Of a DNA stretch of 64,000 nt, positions 14,650-25,110 are shown piece after piece. Where the stretch lies: contig BTPG01000005.1 in the NCBI GenBank assembly GCA_036245525.1, forward strand, positions 208,663,242 to 208,727,241, read 5' to 3'. The translations under genes and the position numbers were made by a program. How positions within the stretch are numbered: the stretch's first letter is position 1; every line of letters starts with the position of its first letter. The notes beneath the pieces are model-generated. The model was not told where the DNA came from and ran no database searches. It saw nothing but the letters and a program-made list of their open reading frames with translations. Origin of the DNA: Semisulcospira habei (lineage: Eukaryota; Mollusca; Gastropoda; Semisulcospiridae).

Positions 14650-14882
14650 GGTGTAGCGACAGGAATCCACCTCTTTCTACTCTACCCCACCCTCTGATCC
14701 ACACACACACTGGCACACATAAATAAAGACGGACACACGCGATTCCCGCCATTCGTGAGCACTGTGGTGTGGCGTAGCATGGCTATTCTGAAGAAGAATA
14801 ATACCACGAGCAGCGAAATGACGTCATTTCAAGTCATGGCATCATACGATTCGATGTTTTAGTACGTCACTTATCGCAGTAC
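14650..14882. other. Flank between Penelope copy 1 and repeat X
   Basis: No gene. The ATAAATAAAGACGGACA block and the GCGATTCCCGCCATT block resemble 13410-13450, on the other side of the Penelope copy. This may be an older local duplication. Confidence 0.4.
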
Positions 14883-15588
<706 letters not shown>

Positions 15589-15605
15589 AGGGCAGTTTAC
15601 ACCGG
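15589..15605 (+). repeat. Left terminal inverted repeat of the ISL2EU-like element
   Basis: AGGGCAGTTTACACCGG. It mirrors 50459-50475 with two mismatches. Beyond 17 bp the similarity stops, so the repeat is short. Confidence 0.65.
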
Positions 15606-16041
15606 CTGGTCGGTACGAGTTACTTCCCTTTGCTACGGGAAAGCGGCCATTTTAATAGCGCTAGTGTGAGGATGGATAGCCTGGAGAGTTTTGATTGCAA
15701 TAGTTTACGGAAGTTTTTGAAGGAACGCGAACAGGTAACCAACGGAGAAAGAAACACGCTTAGAAAAGACGGGTGCAACACAATTTATTAATATTTCGGG
15801 TAAATACCCTTTGTCAAAATAGACAAACAAACAAACAGAGAGATTAGCCGCTACTTATCTTCAATGGCAAAAGGAATGTGGCAACTGAAGGAGGTGACGT
15901 AAAATAAAAGAAAAGGAAGAACAAAAGTGCGGAAAAAGTAAAAATGACGTCAACGAAAAATCGTAAGAGAGAGACTCGGAAAGAACCTGAACACGAGAGA
16001 CAAGAGTGTGTGCAAGCACGGGCAGGAGCGAGCAAAAGAAA

Positions 16042-16617
16042 AATCCGGTTCGTAAAATCCTTCTTTCTAACTGGGGTCTTTTGTCATCCAGTCAAGAATC
16101 TGCTGCTATCTTTTCTGAACCTCCGTTGGTAGCTTTCAAGAGGGATATTAATTTGCGGGACATGCTTGTTCGCTCTACTCTCAAGCCTCGTCATACCACC
16201 AGACCCTCCGACTCCACTCCGTGCAATGTTCCTAGTTGCAAGACGTGTCCTTTTATTTGCCCTTCCACCGTGGTGAATGGTCCACGTTACAAATTCAACA
16301 TAGACAGATACTTCACGTGTCAAACCACCAACGTGATTAATGTCATCTCCTGTGTGAAATGCGATCTACTCTATGTTGGTGAGACGGAAAGAACCATCAA
16401 CGACCGTTTCAAAGAACATCTTCAGTCGGTCAAGTACCAATACAACAGACCGGTCTGACGACATTTCAATCAGGCCGACCACTCCGTCTCGGACATTCGG
16501 GTTAAAGGCCTCTGGCTTATGCAAGCCAGTAATGTCTGGGCCAGGAAAGACCGTGAAAAATTTCTGATTAATAAACTGGGCACTGTGGCGCCACTCGGGA
16601 TGAATATGAAAGATTAA
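16042..16617 (+). pseudogene. Penelope-like ORF, C-terminal part: linker and GIY-YIG endonuclease
   Basis: The frame enters from truncated sequence and shows the cysteine linker (CNVPSCKTCPFICPS and FTCQTTNVINVISCVKC) followed by the GIY-YIG core DLLYVGETERTINDRFKEHL, where LYVGET is the family form of the GIY...YIG region and R/H are the conserved catalytic-face residues. After an in-frame TGA at 16456-16458 the same frame continues as RHFNQADHSVSDIRV and GLWLMQASN, ending near LGTVAPLGMN and TAA at 16617. In intact elements this nuclease follows a telomerase-like reverse transcriptase and nicks target DNA. No RT motif is present here. The single stop and the missing RT make it non-functional. 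Confidence 0.9.
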
Positions 16618-17330
16618 CATTTCTTACCTTGCTTGTGTCTGCTAACTGTACCTTTACCTCACTGTATCGCTTCTGTTTTACTACTCACTAACCAGATAGG
16701 TGAGGTTGGCGCTGGTTGATATGTACATTTCCCTTGGGGACTTTCTCAGCGCTGGCCGAACGTTTAGTTGGATCCCTTGCCCTTCCCTGTCGGCGCCCGG
16801 TCTCCGACTCACGGATTGATACGCGGTTTTGGGGCGGGGCGATCGTGTGCATCCCTTGGGGATGTATGTGGTCGTCTTGTTGCGTGCCTGTGTGTTTTTC
16901 TGTGGGCTGATGGGTGCCTGTTGGGTGGGGCTGGTGGCTCTGGCTGGTTGTCTTCCGCCCCCACCCCACCCTTTCCCCCCCCTCTCTCTCTCTATCTCTC
17001 TCCCTCTTTCTCTCCCCCCCCCCCTACCCCCTTTAACACTTCTCTCTAGCCATCAATCTCTCTTTACGCTTTTTCCTTTTCCCTTCCTCTTTCCCCCCCC
17101 CCTCCCCCCCCCCCCGCCCCCGTCTCTCTCTCTCTCCCCCCCCCCTTATTTTTTGAGTTACCCTTGAAGACGGTTTCACAACTACCTACTCTCCACTTAT
17201 ACCAATATATTCTCTTACTGAATTTGATTATTTGCTTTGTTTTGATGACTTATTACTTGTTGTGTAGCGTGCTAAATGCTGGTTTTTTTTTTCCCGGGGT
17301 CCTCCCGTTTTTCCCCGAGGTAGTCCTCAA
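16618..17330 (+). other. Penelope 3' UTR, pyrimidine-rich
   Basis: A non-coding tract with long C and CT runs (16965-17150). Fragments of it recur, inverted, inside the LINE at 35044-35258 (shared CACTAACCAGATAGGTGAGG-type and CAGGCACCCAT.AGCCCACAG-type blocks), which identifies that insert as Penelope-derived. Confidence 0.7.
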
Positions 17331-17700
17331 CTTGAAGATGATATAAAGTTTGCCTTCGGGTTGGTGTTTAGCAGACTTTGTGTATTAGACACTCAGCCTA
17401 CTTCGTGCCCAAGGGTACTCCCCGTTCGTTCTCTCTCTCTTTCTCTCTCTCTTTCTCTGGCCTCACCTACACGCCTTTTCTTTTGCTCGCTCCTGCACGT
17501 GCTTTCACACACTCTTGTCTCTCGTGTTCAAGTTCTTTCCGAGTCTCTCTCTTACGATTTTTCGTTGACGTCATTTTTACTTTTTCCGCACTTTTGTTCT
17601 TCCTTTTCTTTTATTTTACGTCACCTCCTTCAGTTGCCACATTCCTTTTGCCAATGAAGATAAGTAGCGGCTAATCTCTCTGTTTGTTTGTTTGTCTATT

Positions 17701-17733
17701 TTGACAAAGGGTATTTACCCGAAATATTAATAA
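17701..17733 (+). ncRNA. Hammerhead-ribozyme-like motif in Penelope pseudo-LTR, copy 2
   Basis: Same motif as in copy 1: TTGACAA, AGGGTATTTACCC, GAAA, ATATTAAT, A. Relative to CTGANGA it has U at position 3 and A at position 8, which could still pair with each other. Mirror versions lie on the minus strand at about 15788-15821 and 46291-46324. Cleavage would be expected after the A that follows ATATTAAT. Activity is unproven. Confidence 0.45.
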
Positions 17734-18174
17734 ATTGTGTTGTACCCGTCTTTTCTAAGCGTGTTTCTTTCTCCGTTGGGTACTTCTTTGCATATTACAC
17801 GCTTGGCAGTCACCTTTTTGGTCTGGATTGAAGGAACGCGGCATTAACTAGCTTCAGGATACAGAAGGAACGACCTTCTGGAGTTGGCGAAGACAGCACA
17901 GCAGTCGCAGCTTCCCACAAATCCAGACTGCTCGAGGGAGGACGTGCGGGATACGGTAGCTCAGAAATTACAAGAGCTGAAGTTTCCATTCACTGGTCCA
18001 TTTCAGTGTGATGGTACATCAACCAGCGATCTGTCTAAAGCATCGAAGTTGGACTTGTTGACATATTGAATTTTCTGATTGAGATAACATCAGATTTTGA
18101 CAAAAGGAAGGCTAAAGCTTACAAGTCTTTCGAAGACTACCGTCTTTTCTACGACGGGCACGTTAAGAGCTGGC

Positions 18175-18689
18175 TTAACTGGGCGAGACAAACCCGAACC
18201 TCGTCTCGGAGAGACACCCGAGACAGTCTCGGCGAGACACCCGAACCACCCCTTGCCCTTAATTAGGTTCGGCGAACCCTCCGAGACAAGATCGGCGAGA
18301 CCCCGAGACGTGTCTCGGCGTGTCTCGGGCCGGTCTTTTGTCTTGCCGATCAAGCACAGCAAACCTGCCCGAGACACTCTGAAAAAGTGAACGCTCTTTT
18401 CTGCCGGAGGAAAGATTTTCAATCAACACGCAAACTCCCAATAGTGTCTTATCGCGGCTTATCCCCGCTGAGCAGGAAATGACCGTGAACCTGACAGGCA
18501 CAAGCGCCGATCAACTTCCGTCTCGGCTGGTTCGGCGCGGCTAAAAATAGACCCGGTTAAGAAACGAAAAGAGTTCGCCGTGACCGCTCGATCTTCTGTC
18601 TCGTCTCGGGGAGACCCAATTCGGAAAGAAACCGCATTTTGACCGAACGACGAACCTCGGTTCGCCGAGACATCGTCTCGCTCAATTAA
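18175..18689. mobile_element. TTAA MITE packed with GTCTCGG/CGAGAC motifs
   Basis: TTAA at 18175-18178 and 18686-18689 flanks 507 bp whose ends are inverted repeats (CTGGGCGAGAC and, inverted, TTGAGCGAGAC). The interior holds more than fifteen GTCTC or GAGAC motifs, many extended to GTCTCGGCGAGAC. Removing it restores a readable exon (HVKSWLKDGTEVYA) of the YqaJ gene. TTAA targets are used by piggyBac and Kolobok transposons. Which of these mobilised it cannot be told. Confidence 0.7.
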
Positions 18690-19843
18690 GGACGGAACTG
18701 AAGTGTACGCTGTTTGAAGACAAATTCTGCCTGTTTTTGGCCAGCGTCAGACCAACACAAAGACAAACTTACATGCGAACGAGTGCCTACAAGCTGTGGA
18801 TTGTTCCAGACACAGACGGCACTATTCTTCTCGGATTTCGCCAGTGTCCTGTGTCCAGGAGGGTATGTACACACTTTATTTATGATAAAATACATAAACT
18901 CATAGTGACACTGACAGATCACAAACAGATGAAGATGCTGTACAGTACTGAAAGTCTGTCTGCACACACTGAAAATGTTACTCATAGATATAGAAATAGT
19001 GAATGTATGTCATACAAAAACAGAAATGTACTGTAACTGATGCAGCAATATGACACTCTCAAATTATACATTATGAAATGCTTGGATGAAACTGAAATGA
19101 CCAGTATTATTTCAGGTGAGCGATTGAAATGAATAAAATCTGCATAACTGGCTTTCACACGACACTTTTGCATTTGCTACATGCATGCATACTTTCTCTT
19201 TCAGAGCTGACGGAGCACGCAGGTATTTATCTGCTACTTTGTATGCCACTTTGTCAGCAACTGATGATTGGCGTACTGGGTTCGACAGAACACCGCTTGC
19301 AAAGAACCCGAAAAGTTGTCCAAACTGCCAGTCATACATGATACAAGCCAGATAAGTTATTCTCAGCTGTATCTTCGTCTGTTTTGTATGTTGCGCAAAT
19401 GAACATTAAATGTCTCTGCGTTGATGTTGTATGTTACTTACAAAGAAAGACAAAACACTTTGTGTACTGTAAATATCGGTGATGAAAACAGACAAGAGAC
19501 ACTCATGGCGAAAACAAGACAACAAGAACTATCATAAATATTAACCAGCTACTGAGCTAGCAACTACTAAATTTTGAGCTCGACAGTACATTTTCTTTCA
19601 GTGGGTGACAGGTGACTGAATTTGGGTGGCAGATACGTTTTGAAGCGTGGTAGCCTGGCTCCTTGTCGTGTAGACCCTTTGTATGAGCACATTGATAATA
19701 TTGTTATGAATTGTTTCAGGTACGACAACAGAGAGGTTAGAAAGCTTCCTTCTGCAGAAACGTTCGATCCCCGAGCACACACTGACAGGGCCCATCCAAC
19801 TGAGCAGTGCGAAGACGATAAATTCATCGAAGAATTGAAACAG

Positions 19844-20921
19844 GTAAGCATGTTAGCTCAGTTGTGGAGCTAGCTTTAAATTGTTCTTTTAAATGACGTT
19901 CTCCAGGGTGAGCTTTAGATTTTTCTGCAGTTTGATAATACATCTATACATACATTAAACTCCTCCGCACGCAGGTCAAGAAAACATGACATCTAAGAAG
20001 TGCACACTAGCATACCCCTTAAGTGCACGCCAATCTGTGGGGTGGGGATGACCTCAAATACTGAAAATTACATTTCCCAAGACTACTTTCTGGATCCTCC
20101 CAGCTAAAATGTACTTCTTCTACTAAAGCTGAACTGTTTCCATCCACCCTTGAATAAAAATAAGAGGAAGGAATAGAGTTACACAGGGGATATTTAGCAT
20201 AGTAAATACAACAAACATTATTTCTCTATTCCCCAAGTATCACCACCAAAACCAGCAGTGATAGAGTCGATCTAAACCAATTTATCACACATGACAAGGT
20301 TTATACACGTCTACACACTCGAACACTGGTACCGTGAGAAAGATACAGAAATAGTACAATAAGAGGGCTGTGTGTTATTGGGCAAGTTTTCCTGCATCTG
20401 TGAATGCATTAGGAGTCATGATAACTTGACCGTGTGCCTGTGGAGGTTTGCTGCCTTGCGCGGAGGAGTTAATTCAGTCCTTTACAGAATATTATCGTAC
20501 AATTTACCAAGAACATTTATGAAGACGATACTGTGAACTAAGAACTCTTTGTTGTCTGGAACAAATTTCAAGTGATTATAGAGACTTGCCTGAACATTTT
20601 CCATGTCAATAAAGTACCTGTCCTCACAGAGCTCAGTGCAGTGCACCTATCATTTTTACATATTGAAATTCCTTATTTTTATATCATGGATGTGAGAACA
20701 AAGTTTTCATTTAGGAACACAACGCTGTGTACATTGTTGATGTTAGTGCATCCTTACTTTTGTAAAGTTCATTGAAAAGGAAAAAGGACCTTGGGACCAG
20801 ATAATGTATGGTCTGCTAAGACAGATGTTCCTTTATGCACATGGTCGCCTTGACAGGATTCGACTGTATAAAGATGGATGTCTTTGCACAGCAAATTTGA
20901 TGTGTCCGTTTTTGCTGTCAG
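19844..20921 (+). other. Intron of the YqaJ pseudogene
   Basis: Bounded by GTAAGC at 19844 and TTTTGCTGTCAG ending at 20921. AT-rich, no element recognised inside. Confidence 0.6.
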
Positions 20922-21038
20922 GTTGCTCCTGGGGCTACAGCTTTGGAATTCTACGATGAAGCCCTGCAGAATGAGTTGCCTGATCCTGTTCAACAGGATG
21001 CACATTTGCCTTCTCAGTCAGTCGTGACAGCTGCACAC

Positions 21039-21039
<1 letters not shown>

Positions 21040-21090
<51 letters not shown>

Positions 21091-21495
21091 GCGCATTAAA
21101 TAGGCGCTTTATCCCAATTGAAAATCGGCTCAAAGCGCCGCCGCGAACTGAACCCAACAAGCACGCTCACGTGAATCACGCGCATTCACTCACACACTGA
21201 ACGTAAACACAGAACTTTCACGTGGTGCTAAGGGCAAGCTCAAGCGAGCTACTGTAGTTTTTGGAAATTCAAAATCGTTTGTATTTGAAAATTTGATTAA
21301 GTGGACTGAAACTGATACCAAAGTGGAGGGGGAGGAAGAGCCGGAGTACCCGGAGAAAGAACCCCCGACGGTCCGCCCGAATTAACGGTGACACTTACTA
21401 GAGGAGAAAAATCCGATGCCGGAACCCGTAATCGAACCTCGCACCTTTAGCATTGGTGACAGGCGCCTTAACCACTGCGCCACGGACCGCCCCAA
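21040..21495 (-). mobile_element. tRNA-derived SINE with (ATT)n tail, full-length
   Basis: Read on the minus strand from about 21495: GTGGCGCAGTGGTTAAGGCG (A box) and GAGGTTCGATTACGGGTTCC (B box), a unique body, then AAAGCGCCTATTTAATGCGC and an (ATT)n tail (21040-21089 on the plus strand). The insertion splits an exon of the YqaJ pseudogene between SQSVVTAAH and ITLQGDIDRDFDHP. A 5'-truncated relative in the same orientation is at 39287-39507. I could not define a target duplication. Confidence 0.85.
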
Positions 21496-21652
21496 TCACG
21501 CTACAGGGTGACATTGATCGTGATTTTGACCATCCTATGGAAGAGCTTCCACGCAGGGAGTCCGAGATCGAAGCCATTGAGAAGGGGACTCGTGGTCAAG
21601 CAAACAATCCAGCCTGGTTTGCCATGCGTCGAGGTCGGATCACTGCCTCTTG

Positions 21653-21692
21653 TTGCTGTCGGGACGTTAAGCAATGTACAATCAATCTGACC
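21653..21692 (+). mobile_element. Very short 3' fragment of the (AATC)-tailed SINE
   Basis: TGTTGCTGTCGGGACGTTAA, then GCAATGTACAATCAATC, equals the last 38-40 bp of the SINE at 24434-24812. It lies in the nuclease exon of the YqaJ pseudogene right after GRITAS. An extreme 5' truncation or a microhomology insertion. Confidence 0.65.
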
Positions 21693-21733
21693 TGAAACGT
21701 GTGTGCACGAAACAGAAGACGGTTTCATCAAAA

Positions 21734-22161
21734 CCTGACACGGACTGAAGAAACTACCAAGTGAGTAGGAAAAAGCACTGTCAAGGGAGAGAATTGTGCA
21801 AGATAGACCAATGATCATAGATCTACTTTGGTCCAAGCACACACAAAAAAGATAGGAAAGAGGGGGTGCGCTAAGTAAGTGACTGGAAGCAATGCATATG
21901 GAAGCCCCCCCCCCCCCCCCCCGAAGGGGGGCGTATCACATATCCCACTGTTCCAGCCCCTTGGTGCATGGAAATTTAAATTTAGGTCCGCCAAGTGGGG
22001 GTCCAGATATTGAGCCCGTGTGGACAGCTGTTTCGGTCTTGGCGACCTCTTCAGCACACCATCGGCAATACTGGAGGAAGAGAAGGAACTTCTGCCTACC
22101 TGCAAAGAAGACCACATTTTACTGTGGTTTCTGCATGGGCATACATTCCTGACACGGACTG
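21734..22161 (+). mobile_element. Repeat X, copy 2, with 14-bp target duplication
   Basis: CCTGACACGGACTG flanks the insert (21734-21747 and 22148-22161). The insert, AAGAAACTACCAAGTGAGTAG to GGGCATACATT, matches 14923-15420 but lacks the (AC)n expansion. Removing it rejoins the YqaJ frame as KPDTDCFKLVNHIIGD. A minus-strand frame containing KMWSSLQVGRSSFSSSS is shared by both copies, but I do not recognise it. Copy 2 has no inverted second half. Confidence 0.75.
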
Positions 22162-22727
22162 CTTCAAGTTGGTGAATCACATCATAGGTGACTCTTCAGG
22201 TGAGCAGTTAGAGACTGCTGCTGTGGCTTGGGGACGGAAGAAAGAGCGCAAGGCAAGGACACTCTGCCGAGCGGTGGAGAAGAAAAAAACATGACGCTGG
22301 TCATCGAAGAGAGGGGATTACAATTGCCTTTTTTTTGCATGTTTAGCTGATGGTCTGGTCAAGTGTGCCTGTAAGGGAAGGCTCCATAAAGATCGTGTGA
22401 TTGAGATCAAATGCCCCTACAGTCTTCGTCTTCTGTCACCAAAGGAATACAAAGCAGCGAGGCTGTGAACTGGATGTTTGGAGCGGCAAGTGGACATTGA
22501 GTGAGTAGTCCAAGTATTACTTTCAGATACAATGCCAGCTCTTCGTGTACAAGTTGGATGTCTGTGACTTAATCATTTATACGATGAGAGGTATTCATGT
22601 AGTTGGAACAGTGCTGTACAAATACTACAATGAGTCATTTGCCAGAGGGGCAGTCCGTCTTGCTTCAGACTTTTACAAGCATCAAGCTGTTCCTCGTCTA
22701 CTGTATGATACAGATGGGCTGAAGTGA

Positions 22728-23084
22728 ATGAAACGCAGTGCTGAATAGATGCAGATGATGTGCCTCATATTTCACAAATGGTGATAAATGCGAGCTAAGG
22801 GGCTGCACTTACATTTGTAAAACGAGACCTCCTTGCAAAGTCTGTGCAGTTACCTATTTGACAGTTTCAGAAATCTAACAAAACCTGTGAACTGGAGTTC
22901 TACTCGGTTACACCTGCTGTGCCAGCCAGTGCATTTCGAAGTGACCTGTAGCAATGTGTATCTGCAGTATCACTCAGAATTTATCAAATAAGCTTAATGA
23001 TATTGGAGATACTTGTTTTTGGGATGTTATAAATTTTTATACAAATTGCAACAGGTATACTTGTCACTACGATGTGCACTGGTC
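22728..23084. other. 3' flank of the YqaJ pseudogene
   Basis: No feature. The YqaJ stop is at 22725-22727. No clear polyadenylation signal was identified. Confidence 0.4.
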
Positions 23085-23660
23085 AGCAGTAAGGGCGTAA
23101 ACCATTTCATCATAGAGCTGCTTTTTAAAATTTGCTTATGGTCCTATGAAGGCTACATTTCAGATTAGAAGATGGGTCAACCATTTTAGTTCAAGAGTGG
23201 TGCCATTATAGCTTGGTGCCTCAGGCACCAAGCTATTCTGGCACTACCATGGAACTATCATGGTCAAATTAATTTCAAGCAGGAGTGTATATAATGAAAA
23301 GGGTTAAATGAGATGTAGACTGCTTACGTGCCATTTCTGCTAGATGTCTGGTAATCCACTTGACTGCGCAGTCAACTTTCTGTTTTTGGGATCCGCTATG
23401 ATAGTTCAAGCACAGTGTCAGAATAGCTTGGCAGCTATATGTGCCATGATATTCCAACAGCGTCCTTGAACTATCATGGTTGATCCTTGGGTTAACCCAT
23501 GAGGCCTTGAATTTCTATGAATATGATAGGATCCGGATAAGACTAGGATAGTCCAAGGGTGATGTCAGCATACCTTAGCACCTAAAAACTATTCCAACAG
23601 AATCCTTGAACTATCCTAGTCTATCCGCATCCTATCATATTCATAACAATTCAATGCAGC
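23085..23660. mobile_element. Cluster of three hairpin-A elements (A2, A3, A4)
   Basis: A2: palindrome at 23189-23263 (TAGCTTGGTGCC TCA GGCACCAAGCTA centre). A3: 23399-23477. A4: 23547-23618, nested in an outer inverted repeat (GAATATGATAGGATCC at 23517 and GCATCCTATCATATTC at 23627). TTAA occurs at 23306 and 23491, so A3 lies exactly between two TTAA sites. The A2 unit, read 23095-23305, is also present inverted at 44040-44255, including the CTATGAAGGCTACAT block. Confidence 0.65.
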
Positions 23661-23699
23661 TGCTCTGGCTCATGCGGATACATACCTCATGCTGACCGC

Positions 23700-23880
23700 A
23701 AATTCTAAATGCAGAGGGCATAGATCCGCATGCGCCCCTGCGGTTGCACGGTCTCTGGAGGATAGATACCTCATGATGGCCGCGATTACCTGTTCAAATG
23801 CAAGGGGCATGGATCCTCGTGAGCCCCTGCACATGCACGGGCTCATGAGGATAAATACCACATGCCATCTACAAGCCTCA
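23700..23880. repeat. Hairpin family B, two adjacent copies (B2, B3)
   Basis: GGCATAGATCCGCATGCGCC..GGTTGCACGG (23717) and GGGCATGGATCCTCGTGAGC followed by CCCCTGCACATGCACGGGCT then CATGAGGATAAATACC (23806-23866). The second forms a clear stem: GGATCCTCGTGAGCCC pairs with GGGCTCATGAGGATAA. Confidence 0.55.
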
Positions 23881-24414
23881 AATGCAATAGTCCATAAGCT
23901 AGGAAGGTCTACCGTGCACTCCCCCCCCCCCCAGTACTCAATAAGATGGATTTCAAAGTGTTCCTTAGTATGTCCTGAGATGTTTAAGCCATGTTCCCCG
24001 AAAATCCTTAGGAACACACCAGAGATATAGCCGATGGCGCAAGGGTACCCCCATTCACGCTCTTCGCAGGTGCTAAAATGAGGTTGAGAAACATTTTCCT
24101 CTAAATAAATCAGAATTCATTCCAGAAACCCAAATCAGGCAATATTATGTCAAGTCACACCTTCTGCATCCTCTGCAAAAAACAGAATGAAAACATATTG
24201 AATCTCTGGCTCACAGTGAAGGTATTTGTGCACCCAGTAAACGACCATTTCCGCGAAATCGCAAAAAAAGACAAAAATAATGTGTCAGATGCCTTCAGAC
24301 ATTTTCTATAGCACTGACAGTCCATTTTCAGGTTTACATCATTAAAACAGGATGTCACAATTATTATAAACGTGACTAGGTGATGCTGTTATTACTGTGA
24401 GTGCCACAGTGGTT

Positions 24415-24831
24415 GATTTTGTATCCCTACCCCACCCGGGTCTGCCCTGGGGGACTTGGGTGGGGTTAGGTACTTTTTAGTTCCCAGGGTCACCCTGGTC
24501 AGCCCCACAGGGTGGGTTTTCCTTTCTATTCTGGGGCATGTGTTTTCTGTCTACCCGAGGTCCATTCATCTGTATTTGCCTTTTTAAAACTCTTCCTACT
24601 GTCTGCACTGCCTGTAGCTCTTGATATTGGATGTGTGTTGCCAAATGGTTTTAGCTTTATTTAGGCCCCATGTTGTAGGTTTATTTAACGTAGTGGACCG
24701 GCTGGCGACATACATTCAATATTCTGTTTTTTTTTTCACAAGCAGTGCAGGCACGTCTTGAGAAAGCCTTGTTGCTGTCGGGACGTTAAGCAATGTACAA
24801 TCAATCAATCATGATTTTGTATCCCTACCCC
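24415..24831 (+). mobile_element. (AATC)-tailed SINE, copy 1, with 19-bp target duplication
   Basis: GATTTTGTATCCCTACCCC flanks the insert at 24415-24433 and 24813-24831. The body runs from ACCCGGGTCTGCCCTGGGGG to TTGCTGTCGGGACGTTAAGC and an (AATC)n tail. The mirrored arm at 30.95-31.0 kb lacks it, so it is younger than the arm duplication. No A or B box is obvious at the 5' end, so the head type is uncertain. Confidence 0.85.
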
Positions 24832-25110
24832 CAAGTTGTAAAAATACACAAAATTAATTAGAAAAAATTGCTTAAGTTATTCCATTTTATTTTGACCTCT
24901 CTTTACCTATTAAGTTTCAATAATGTGAGCATAAAGTGCAAGAAAATAAGGAAAGTCGGCATCCTTTACGGTATGTTCGTGGTGAATGATAGCTTTTTCC
25001 CATTTAAAATTGCCGAATTGGGAAACGTACGTTGTTTCTGATGCCCTCAGAAATGTTGTATACAACTGATAGGTCTTTTTTTAGGTTTTATTGTTTAGGA
25101 AAGAGTACCA

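Larger units (their letters stand above)
15717..17840 (+). mobile_element. Penelope-like element, copy 2, with target duplication
   Basis: The 13-bp sequence TTGAAGGAACGCG flanks the insert (15717-15729 and 17828-17840). Removing the insert restores the SAP-helix reading FLKERG of the YqaJ gene. Order: inverted partial pseudo-LTR (15740-16040), 3' part of the ORF with the GIY-YIG endonuclease (16042-16617), a C/T-rich 3' UTR (16618-17330), then the direct pseudo-LTR (about 17340-17827, ending CACCTTTTTGGTCTGGA). The reverse transcriptase is lost by 5' truncation. Inverted pseudo-LTR pieces ahead of a truncated body are characteristic of Penelope-like insertions. Confidence 0.85.
15672..22727 (+). 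pseudogene. SAP / SWIM-like / YqaJ-nuclease gene of the ISL2EU-like element, broken
   Basis: The protein starts MDSLESFDCNSLRKFLKERG, a SAP-like DNA-binding helix pair continued by SGYRRNDLLELAK after the Penelope insertion. A region with YKSFEDYRLFYDGHVKSWL follows, then LASVRPTQRQTYMRTSAYK. Exon 1 ends at about 18862 (GG, donor GTATGT) and exon 2 starts at about 19203, giving a SWIM-like core CPGGADGARRYLSATLY. A further exon runs 19720-19843 (acceptor TTTCAG, donor GTAAGC) and another begins at 20922 (acceptor CTGTCAG). The nuclease domain has GTRGQANNPAWFAMRRGRIT (21.58 kb), then DGLVKCACKGR and VIEIKCPYSLRLL (22.35-22.42 kb, the E.K catalytic motif), then YYFQIQCQLFVYKLDVCD, ending at TGA 22727. 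Breaks: frameshifts near 17850 and 18070, five nested insertions, and SWIM ligands changed (CRH expected, RRY present). YqaJ proteins are phage-recombinase-like exonucleases. The role here would be transposition, by inference. Confidence 0.75.

Noticed and set aside
16006..16458. GIY-YIG nuclease as a host or bacterial-type repair gene
   Set aside because: The cysteine linker, flanking pseudo-LTRs and target duplication place it in a Penelope-like element.
18179..18685. GTCTCGG-rich block as a CpG-island promoter
   Set aside because: Its borders coincide with TTAA sites and inverted ends, and it interrupts an exon. A MITE explains it better.
21400..21495. A tRNA gene on the minus strand
   Set aside because: The A and B boxes are present but the head is fused to a SINE body and the cloverleaf is not maintained. 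Same for 10629-10710.
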